NCBI GenBank assembly: GCA_946894095.1
Contig: OX335643.1
Location: forward strand, 6,187,036-6,251,035
DNA: 64,000 nt
DNA from: Incurvaria masculella
Lineage: Eukaryota > Arthropoda > Insecta > Lepidoptera > Incurvariidae
Direction of reading: 5' to 3'
Positions 40,101 to 52,100 of the stretch are shown one piece after another. Made by a program: the position numbers and the translations under genes. The notes beneath the pieces were generated by a model, which was not told the DNA's origin, did no database searches, and saw nothing but the letters and a program-made list of their open reading frames with translations. How positions within the stretch are numbered: the first letter of the stretch is position 1; each line of letters starts with the position of its first letter.

Positions 40101-43100
40101 TCGTGAGCTACGAATAAACCTAACACCCATACAAAATCTAATTATCAAACTGTTGACTATTCATTGCATGTATTTTTATTAATATTAATAATGGTTTATT
40201 GGCATATAAGCATATACATACACTGAAAGTTTTGTATCCATAGGGACCCGAACTAGTTTACACTGCGTGTCAGTATTATCTAGTGTATGAACGCAAGACG
40301 AATTTGATTCGTTGCTAATGTTATTTAAAAGGGATCGTTTTTTGATTAATGTATCTCTGCTTCTCGGTTGATTCGACGTACAAAGATATTACATTCATAG
40401 TTGAAAATAAAGTTTGTAAACCAGGTTTTCAAGTCGGCGGCGGCGGTTGAAACAATTCACGATAGAAATTATTTTTCTTATGTGTGGTCCAAGATCACAT
40501 ATTTATCCAGTAAATAAGAATAAAATTCATCAATTCCCTTAAAAAAAAATGACTTTGTAAATCAAAAACATACATTTCGCTTTCTTGTCAAGCAGCGTGC
40601 TCAATTCTGACGGGCATAAACTAATGCACCCTAACGAAAGTAGAATGCGTACGGTGGTCGCCATTATCGTTTGTTTTACTAACAGTTTTTACGTTGGTCT
40701 CAGTTCGAGCCTTAACCATTATAACAGTTGTTAGTTGTAGGGACAAAACCATAATCTGCTTCGGTTTTTTGATACGACATTTAATATTTTTACGTACCTC
40801 CTCCGTGTATGAATCATCTGTTCGGACTGTGAGACTTGCGTGTTTGAGCGGTTCAAGATCTTTCTTCTGCGAACAAAAGGGCATGTACATAAGTACCATA
40901 TTCAATTAAAGTTCAATTCAGCTTTCAATAAGTTACAGAATATTATTAAATGATCCAAAGGTCGAAGGTTCATGTCCTGCTTTCGACGAATATCACGACC
41001 ATAAACAAAATCTGATGACAATGCTTCAATGTAGATATCATTGGATATCCACAAATCAATTATTAGCTTACCCATGACAAGCTCGTTTCCACAGGCTTCC
41101 GGACAACTGAGCATTCCAGCTTCACCGATCTGCCAATTCTCTCTTGGCTCACGGTAACAATAGCAGCGGAACGCGTGCAATCTGGTGAAATAAAAATATT
41201 AAATAATATAATACATAATATATAAAAATATAATAAAAAGCTTGATCATGCAAAATAGAACTGCACTTTTTGGAATTCCGTAATCAGTAATCAGAAATCC
41301 TGAGTCTAGAAAACAGCTTTTATAGCGGTAATCAAAGCGATTTTCGTGACAAAAACCTTGATTAAACTGAAATACTGTGCTCCGGAAAAATTTCGTGAAA
41401 AAAATCGCCTTTGAAACCGCTACAAAAGCTGTTTTCAAGACTCAGGATTCCTGATTACGGAATTCCAGAAATAGGCCAGCTGTAGGTCCGTAACAAGGAA
41501 TTTGTATTGGTCCGGAATATTATTAAAGAATGTACAATTTGGGGTTCATTATTACATTACTCAAACTTATAAACTGAAGAAGCTTCTGAATATTAATAAC
41601 ATGGCACACTCATTACGAGATGGCGAAAAATATTAACCATACAGTATTAGGGCTGTTGCACAGATAGTCAATAGAAATACTTTTTACTCAGATATATTTT
41701 TACCGATATTTTTCGGTATTTTATAATAACTGTGGGGGGGGGGGGGGGGTAATAAATATTAGATATTAACTATATGCTTGTCATGGTGACACGACCTAAT
41801 ACTAAGGAACATTTGAAACGGGCTTTGCCATTCTCCTTGTCTACTCTTGTCCAGTATATTTAAACTAAACTAAACCATATACAAACAAGTTAACCGAATA
41901 TTTTTTTTGTTTTACAATTATTGGACTCATCTGTTTTCCGTTTTGAAAATAAAAAAGTGAACGGTCTGTGTTTATTTTTGTGGGTATCCAAAGTTTCAAA
42001 AGCGGTATTAGGTGTTTTTCCTTGGGTGCCGATTTCTAAAAGTCTGCTCCTAACGCAAGCCGCGTTAAGGAACGTTGTACCTACAATAATTTTAAAAAAA
42101 ATTACCCGTAGATACTGGCGGGGCTCCGGCACCGGTCGAGGCGAGCTTGGTGACGCCCTTAGCGCTGTAATACCAGTCGGTGCCGCAGATTTCCACATTG
42201 AGGTCTCCATCGTCATCTATGAAGTTCACGAGTCCGATTTTTCCTAAAGTCTTGATTTACAGAAAACAAAAAACTTTAAGTTAATGCTTGAGTTTGCAAC
42301 AGTAGGTTCAATATATTCACGGAAGCTTCGTTGTAGTTAGCACATAGCATCTGTTCCACAATATTTAAAGAATTAAAAGCAACTTTATAGCCATAGTTAA
42401 ATATACAAATACATTTATAGCAATGAACTTCATAGTCTGCTATGGAACAATTATTACTGTTTTCGATAGCACCTGATGAGCGGCTCGTAGCCTAGTGGCG
42501 CGGGGACTGGCCTAGCGAACCAGAGATTTGGGTTCAATTCTGACATGCACCACTTTATTTCTCTTTCCGAGTTCGAAAGTGAATTTCGCCACGAATGCGA
42601 GCTAGTAGCTGTGTGGTATTAGCCAGCTATGTCATGTCGTATAAAAAAACCCAGACTGATTTGATAATGAAAAAATGCAATTACTGTTTATCACCAAATC
42701 ACCTTTTCCATGCTGCCGACGTAGCCAATGCCATGGCTATGTAGTTCCCTTATCAAATCTTCGTCCAAGGTAATTTGCACCACGTCGCCCTTCACGATCT
42801 CTGTGAACATATTCTCGACTTTAATTATTGGGGAAAGTCTCTTCTTTGTAGTTGCATGATCTGACTCTAGCGAGGCGGGCCGAACCGAAAGTCTAGATCG
42901 GTGCGGGCATGTCAGATGGACGATCGGATTGCGCGAGCTGACGTGGCCTTTCCTTTTAGTAATCAAAGAGCGATGGCTACGTTTTAAATTTGTGTACCGT
43001 GGAGATATTTGAAATGTAATTTGTTTGGAGATTTAGACTATTCGATTTAAGTGCAACTTCAGATATTATTATATATTTTTTGAATTGGTAAGGATTTTTT

Positions 43101-46100
43101 AAATATTTTAAACTAGAAATGGGTTTCTAATACCACGCCAACTCTCGTGATAAGGTAATAAAAATCGCTTATTTGTCCGTTCCGAATATTACATTAAGAT
43201 TCACTTCAATGACTGCATTTTTTAAAATTAAATCTCAGTAATTAAATTTGCTTATATTATTTATTTATGTATGGAATGGAAAACTTATATATTTTCCATA
43301 AAATAAATTACTTGGCTTTAAACAATGAACATCATTGTTTAAACATTTATTGACTATTCAAAGGTTATTAATACTAATAAGGATTAAATATTTAGGTGTA
43401 AGGGTGATTGGGTTGGTGTCAAAGTTAGTGTGAGGGTGTGTTAAGTTGTGTGAGGAAAAGTGTGGGGTGTGAATATGTTTGCGAAAAATTGAGAAATCAA
43501 AATGTGTACTTGTATCAGCTTGGTCGACTTTGACTTCCACTGCGCCAGTCCCAATTACTTCATCGTGGTGTCTCACCTCACAGGTGTACCAGCCCGCATC
43601 TTCACGATTCACATTTTCGATCTGTGCGTTCAAATAAACTTCGTTAAAACAAATGGTCCAACATATTTGATTGATTAAACATTCTTTAATAATAAAATAA
43701 AATAATAATCGGAGATAGTAGCTTCTTTCTAAATCTTTCTTAAACCTAACCCAAATTGTATGAATAAAATTATGAAGTGATAAAAAGAGACAAACTAAAA
43801 GTTTTTCAACTTTTTTTTTTAGTTATTTTTATTATCTATTACCTTGCCCAGGATCACAAGCTAAAGATAAACCATACTCTCCGCGAATTTAATAATGTTT
43901 CCATACCTGAAGCGTGAAGGTTTCTGGGTCATCATGGCTGACCGTGATGCGAGGGGATGAGCCCTTGCTGACAGAATCACCATCAATGTGCACACCATCC
44001 TTCACCTGGTGGAAAAGATATTCAACAAATAAAAAAAATCGATAAACTACCATAGTCGAAACGAACATAAGAGAACATAATCAACTCAATATATTTTACG
44101 TTAAATTTTCTATGAAAGTAAGTTATAAAAATGCCGTATAAGCATAAAAAATTACTTTGTGGCAACAGTTGTTGAATCAAGGGTCGATTTTTCAATCCTC
44201 AGATAGTACTTATCGGACTGATAGTATACATTCACGTTGGTGAAAAGACGGATAGTTATTGCTTGAGAATTATATTTTCTATCACAATTGTCTTACTATA
44301 ATTTTGCTAATAAACGTATGGACTTACTATTTCGGATGGATAAGCAGAAGCATAAATAAATCCGTCGAATAGTTATCTGGCTGTGCATCTGACTATTGAA
44401 AAATCAGCCCTAAGAAATATTATGTGGTTATTTTTGTTGATATGTTTATTGTTTAGTTGTCTGTAATCTGTTATGTTGTCCGAAAAAAAAACATAATTTT
44501 CACATCTATATTAATACAAATACAGTGGAACTAACTGTAACTGACAGTTACGTATGCGCGGAGTTGTACGTGTCTATAGTACAGGAAGTTTACAATCTAG
44601 CTGCATCTACAAACACTCAGTACCTACCCACAGCTATAATATTCGCTGTGAGCTGACGTGGACGCGCTAAGCTTTCGAATTTCACTCTCATTGTCAACCC
44701 AGAGCGACATGCCGCTCACGTTAGGGTAATGTTTGTGAGAATTAGGGTCGGCCGCCGAGACGCCTGCCCGCAACGCGTCAATTCGGTGGTCAATAAAAGT
44801 AAAAATTTAAAAAACTTAACCTAAATTTACAGAGGCCTGAGCAATGAAAATTAATGCTAAGAAAGATTGAAAGAATATTCAATAAAGTTGAAAACGATAA
44901 AAATATAAAGGTTTTTGGCAGTGGTACTCACCCATTGTACACTAGCTGGTGGGATAATGTCATCCAGTGTGCATTCAAGTTTTAAATCGTTTCCAATTCT
45001 TCTTTGCTTGATGTGAAGGGTGGTTTGAGAACGTTCGCAATCTGACAACATTAAAAACATAATGAATGTTAAAAGGATGAATAACGAGCATAATATGTAG
45101 AAATTATCGTGAAAAAAATTCATTTTTTATTTTTAAAATTAAACTGCATTAACAATATTCTTCAAGTATCAAGCGTTTTATTGACTGTTTTTTTACATAC
45201 GTACTATTCGTATAGTCAAGTTCTTCAAAAACTGTTGTATTTTGAACTAAAAGGTTCATTCAGTCTTGGGTTGATTACAAAAAATATCACCACATAATCT
45301 TTATTATATCTATGTAGCATATCAGCTTAGTTAAATTTGGGAATAGAATTATACCTCTAAAATAATACTTTGTGATATCTCAGAACTGTTTTCGTTGGTC
45401 ATTTAATTTATTTAAACTTCTCGTAGAACTACAACAAACTACACAAAGTCACAGACTGATAGATGCCCGTTTACGATTAACTCCGAAAATAAGAACCCGC
45501 AAAAAACATCACTTTTTTTTCGTTCACATTTATGATATAAACACCTAGATTTAAAATAAATTTGCCAAATTTGCATTTTTGTAGAATAGAATAGACAAAT
45601 CAAATCAAACAATGATCTATACTTCCAAGGTAAGTAATAAATACGCATTGAATCGTTCTTTCAAACATCTAAAGTACACAAACTAAAAGTTTGGGAGTAC
45701 GTCTATTCCTCGTCTGCCATTTAGAAATACTAGATAGCAGATCACATTTAGGATCATATATAAATAGTTTTTGATATATAGAACTTACCCGAAGATACCT
45801 CCGGTCCACTCTCGCCGGCTGACGCAAGCTTGGTGACGACTTTCGTGCTGTAGAACCAGGTCGTATCGCAGATAGACACTTTGAGGTCGCCGTCTGAATC
45901 TATATAATTGACTTTTCCTATTTTCCCCAGGGTCTAGAATTTTCCAGAAAAAAAAGATTATTTATTTATTTACTTATTTTATATTTATTCATTTATTTGA
46001 TTATTTATTTATTTATTCATTTATTCATTTCTTTTAAATTGTACAATTTACACATATTTAATATACATATATAGTATAACCGAACTGGGCGGTGTCGCCC

Positions 46101-49100
46101 GTGTCTCGGCTAGTCCTTTTTTTTTTTAATAGCAAGCGGCATTATATTAACAAATAGACAAAAGTGTTGTAGCAATCAACTCAATATAAAGCGAGAAATG
46201 AATTTACGTTAGTAGATAAATTTATCGACGGTTTCGATTGAAATTCATAACCGACTGTAACTTCTGGAATTGTTGATACTAATAAGGTGTATTTTTTTCT
46301 AATGTAAGAATAGAGTAAGAAATAAATGAGAAGGTTCGAATAAGGCATGCTCCAATTTTTAATTTGCTCCAATATTAATTAAAGCTGTTGAAACAACAAA
46401 ATGAGGGACAGCCCTGCTTATCCACATTGTTTTTTTTTATATATTAGTAAGTAACGTACAAATGTTAATGTCTGTAATCATCAGCCTTGAAAAACTAATA
46501 GTAAATTAACAGTCCCACAATATGACTTAGGGATTTTTTGAAGTGGATCATTCAATTACCTGGGGGAAGCTAATGTAGTAAAACAATAAAAAATCTGATT
46601 CTATAAAGACATTAACCAATATCCTACTATGGACGAATAACTGTTTTCAATACCACCCAGACTGATTTGACAAAGAAAACATCAAAATCACTGTTTATCA
46701 TCAAATTACCTTTTCCATACCGCCGACGTAGCCGATGCCATGACTATGTAGTTCCCTTATCAAATCTTCGTCCATGGGTTTTTGTACCAGGTCCCCCGTC
46801 ACGATCTCTGCAATATTTTTCAAAATTAAGTATTGAGTAAAGTCACTACTTTATAGTTGCGTGATCTGACCTTGGCAAGGTGGAGCGAATCGAAAGTCTA
46901 GCTCGGTGCGAGCGACTGACGTTGGGTTTTAGCTAGCACAGCGCCGCGATCTTAGCTTTATTTAGTATATTAACATTTATATAGAAATGCATCCTTTAAT
47001 AGCGAATTAAATTACCAAATAACATAAAACAATATTTGACATCGATGGAATTCTATTTTGGAATTTGTAAGGAAATACATTTAACCTTAGTGGTTTTATG
47101 TGAACTAATACCACCCCTATTGTCATGAATTGAAAATAAACCTACCAACTATTAATGAAGGGTTCTACCATGTAATGTAGAATTGGATCCTCAAACGTCA
47201 AATCCCTAAGTGCGATATACACGGGAATCAATCCCAAACACCAATAAAAGAACATGTTATTGCCCATTCTGAATCAAAACCTACAATTCATCTTTGCAAA
47301 ACATATTTGTTTAATCTTTTTACAAGTTGTTTTATAATAATGAAGTTTAGTTTAATTAAGTAATAAAAATGTATGTGTACTTGTATCTTCTTGGTCGACT
47401 TCTACTTTCACTGCGGCAGTATCAATTAGATCACCGTGTTTTGTAACCTCACAGGTGTACCAGCCCGCATCTTCAGGCTTAAAATCTTCGATCTGTGAGT
47501 TCGAAACAAATTCGTTAAAACTAATGGTCCGACAAACTTCAATGAACTAACAAATCAGTACAAATAACGATTAAGAACTGAGAATAAGAGACGTAAGTAA
47601 AGATTTTTCGTTTTTTTCCTTAGTCGTTTCTGATGGCATAAAAAAACAATTTCAGTATCCTCAAAATGTTACACCAACTCAAGATTTACTATGTTGCAAG
47701 TATAACTCGAAATGACAATTGACAAGTTGCTGAAGAAGAACGTTAAGCAGGTTAACGTTAACAATATGTCCATACCTGCAGCGTGTAGGTTTCTGGGTCA
47801 TCTTCGCTGATTGTGATGCGAGAGGATGAACCCTTTCTAATAGACTCACCATCCTTCACCTGGGGAAAAAATAGAATTTAGCCAACAAATAAAATAATGC
47901 CAAAGTACTTTACTTAATCGAAACGAAAAAAATAATAATGATATTCTCAACTTAATGAAAACAGATGTATACGTTCCAACCAGAACACCAATGTTTTATT
48001 AATGAGTTTAAACTTGTACGTATGTTTAGGGGTGACAAGGAATATGAGGATGGACTACGTTGGAGGACATTGGAGCGGGAAGTTGTTACCCTCGTCGCAG
48101 TCCGCAAGTCAGGCCGTGGAAGCTAGCCGGTTGTCAGGAGCTGACTAGGAATGTGAACCAAAAGGCTTCAGACCAATTTTGAATTATTTTTATTTCTAGT
48201 TATAATGCTCTAATTGGAAGTAGATTGTATAACCTCAAAATAATGAGATGAAAAGAATGAGAGCTGTTTTGTCATATCCATATGATGAATCAACAAAAAA
48301 ATAGGAATGTTTTACCAGAAAGCCTAAAAACGAATAGAAATAGAGGTCTTAGTAATAAACGTAAATGTTAAGGATAACGGAAAAAATCTTTGAATGTTTA
48401 TCCAAAACGATACAAGTACGAAGGTTGTTGAGAGTAGTACTTACCCAACGTACGTCAGAAGATGGAATAGCATCATTCAATATGCATTCAAGATTCAAGT
48501 CGTCCCCAAGTCTTCTTTGTTTTACGTTAACGATGGATTGAGAACGCTCGCAATCTGAAAAAAAAAACCGCAAAAAAATATTTTAAAAACTACTACATTC
48601 GTTTTATTGCCTTTTAACTTTATACAAGAATAAAATAATGAATCGAATTGTCATGTTCTTCAAACAACATTGCGCAACATTATCAGAAGTTTCATCGAGT
48701 CTAAGGTACATTTAAAAATATATTCTAATAATAAATATAAAATATATATTAGTAGCACCGAGTTTGTCAAATAAGTTTGATTGGAGAATAGAATCAGACC
48801 CCTAAAACATACTTTCGGATATCTCAGAATGTTGTTTTCGTTGGATACTGAGTTCAAGGGTGAAATATAAATATGTGTGTTTACACCGTTCTGTTGAATA
48901 TGGGAAGCTAGACATCACGTTTAGGTAAACTCTTATTGATATATCGAACTTACTTGACGATATCTCCGGTCCGCTGTCGCCGGCCGACGCAAGCTTGGTG
49001 ACGGCCTTGGCACTGTAGAACCATGTTGTATCGCAGATAATCACCTTGAGGTCGCCGTCTGAATCTATGTACTTGACTTTTCCTATTTTTCCTAATGTCT

Positions 49101-52100
49101 AGAATAAAATGAGGCGTTTTGATAAAACATTTCGCAAGTGTAGTACCAATAAACTCAACAAAAATAAAGTTAGAACTGTCATCACGTTATAATATACATT
49201 CGTCGAGGTTAGGAAAATATATTTGATACCTATTCGTAATTTCTTAAATTGTTGAAAGAAGTTAAGTAGAAGTTATTTAAAGAAGAAGGAATAATTAAAA
49301 TAACTAATAGGAAGTTTAGAAGTAAGTTAATTCCGACAAATGTTAGAGCTGAATAATTAAACAAAACCAAGTATAGCTTTCATCACCCACATCCTGCGGC
49401 AAGAGGGGTGAATATCTATAAATACATGATTTAAGAAATAATCACACTTACTGGTTTCATGTCACCGTTGAACCCTATTCCGTGGCTATGCAGTTCTGTG
49501 ACCAAATCCTCGTCCGAGGAGATCTGCACGTAGTCCCCCGACGAGAACTCTGTCGCTGCGACCGGCCATGTTCCTGCTCCTGCGTGACGAGAGGTCCAAA
49601 TGAAAGTTATCCACGTTTAAATGGAAATTGGATTTTTTTAATGCCGACAGTGAATTTGTGTTTTATTATGCAACCTGACATTGATGGCTAATACCACACA
49701 ACTACCGTTATGGTATAAGTCCAATACACTTCATTCCCGAAGGGATTAGGTGCCATGCCAGGACCTTCCCTTTATGAGCACATTGAACTGGATGGAAAAC
49801 ACGGACAATTTTTCACTGCCGCTTCGACCATCTTTTCATCCAATGCGATGGTATTAACCCGGGCGGGTGTAAACCCGACCACCTAGTAGGGGAAGGGGAC
49901 CTACTGTTTTACACGGATTCCGAACCATGGAGAGGCTCACATTCGTGGCGACATCCACTTATCTAACTCAGAATGAGAAAGAAAGTGGTGCATGAACGGG
50001 GCGTGGATTTAAACCCAGACCTCTGGTATTCTAGTCCCCGCGCCACTAGGCTACGAGCCGCTCAAATTCCGCATTCGCTTCCCGTTCCGCGTTGAGCGAT
50101 GGTAGAAAAGGGACGTTGAGACAGCGTTATGCAGTTCTTAAGGCTGTCGTGAGGTCACAAGAAATGTAAGATTGCAAAATTTAAAGAAATGCTCTTTTTG
50201 TCCACTAGCCAAGGCACAATTTTGCACGGCGACTGCCATTAAAATAGCGAAATCTTCTTTCAGACGCTAAAATTTTCCAAAACGTTGTCAGATGTTAATC
50301 ACCTAGTAAAACATTAAGAGCATGGAAACAGTTATCGCCCGTAGTATGGGGAATTGATAGGGTAAGGACTTTGTTAATATGTGTATCCTAACTTTAAGCG
50401 GCTCGTAGCCTAGTGGCGCGGAGACTGGCCTAGCGTACCAGAGACCTGGGTTCAATACCGACATGCACCACTGTCTTTCTCTTTCCGAGTTCGATAAGTG
50501 CATTTCGTTACGAATGTGAGCTGCTCCATGGTTCGGAATCCATGTAAAACTGTAGGTCCCCTTCCCCTACTAGGTGGTAGGGTTAATGCCCGCCCGGGTT
50601 GGTACCATCGCATTGGATGAAAAGATGGTCGAAGCGGCAATGAAAAATTGTCCGTGTTTTCCATCCAGTTCAATGTAGCCGTGCTCATAAAGGGAAGGTC
50701 CTGGCATGGCACCAAATTCCTTCGGGAATGAGGTGTATTGGGCTAATATCATAACGGATGTTGTGTGGTATTAGCCATCCATGTCAGGTCGCATAAAAAA
50801 AAAAAAAAACTGGACATGGATGGCTAAACCACACACGATATTTAGTTTGACGGCTTACCGTGCGTATGAGCAGCGGACCGTGGTGCTTTCAGTAAACTGT
50901 CATAATAAATATTATAGTCATGTCCGCGTAAGTTTAAGTAAAACAGTGATATTACCACACATACTGTCATGACATTATTCCAATGCACCGCTGTCTCGAA
51001 GGAATTACTAGGTGATATGCCAGGACATTCCCTTTACGAGTAAGGCTACATTTAATTGCTTACGGACTTTTTCAATACCGCTTCCTTTCATACAATATGA
51101 TGGTACTTAGTCGGGTGGGCTTAACCCTATCACCTAGTTTCAATTGAAATTTCATTTAATTAAACTTTTTGGTAGTCAAACTATATTAAATTACGTCACA
51201 AAGATCGATGGACCAAAAAAAAACATTACTTATAGAGCAGTAAAGCTTCTTTGCGGGTTCTTCTTCACTGAGTTATTCGATCAATCAAATTTTGACATCG
51301 CTTTGTGTAGTTTGACTATCAAAAGTTGAATAAATAAATGAAATGAAAGTCATAAATGAAATAAATGAAATAAATGAAAGTCAACATATTATAAAGAAAA
51401 TAATTATAACAAATACTACCAGCGTAGGATCGTGTCGATTCTTACAATAATGCACCAGTCATGTAATGTATGTACTAGTAGGGGAAGGGGATGTACAGTT
51501 ACATGGATACTGAACTATGAAACAGCTCGCATTCATGGCAAAGTGCACTTGAAAAAGAAAGAAATTGGTGGATGAACGGGGGGAAATTCAACACATAACA
51601 TGTTGCGAGAGAAACGGACATAAGGTTTTCCAATGTGTGCCATAAAAGCGACATTTCGAAATTATTGTTTGATGGATTCTTTTATTTTTGCCTTTTCAAC
51701 TATGTAAGATCTTAAAATTTCAAACTATGAAATCAAATATATGAATAAACATTTGGAAAGAAAATAAATTAAAATCCATTAAGACAGAAAAATATGTAAA
51801 ACTGGACTTGAATACGCTGATGGGTGGACACGCTGACCTGTCCATCCTTCCCTTAAGCCACGCCCTTTAATAGCATTTTCATCACGTATGATATAAATAG
51901 AAGATACATTTTGATAATTTTATGTCTTTAATGGACCATTCATTTGGGTTTCAGCGACATCTTCAAGCATTGTAATAAGATTTTTAAAATAATCTGAAAA
52001 AGTATTGGTCGTGACATTCATCGGAAGCAGGATTTGAACCTGCGATCTTTGGATTACATGTCCACTGCCCTAAACCAAATGTAGATGTCGCTGAAACTCA

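Noticed and set aside
51965..52090. Functional tRNA gene
   Set aside because: Only A/B-box-like motifs; no paired acceptor stem, and a related degraded copy occurs at 40935, so a SINE head.
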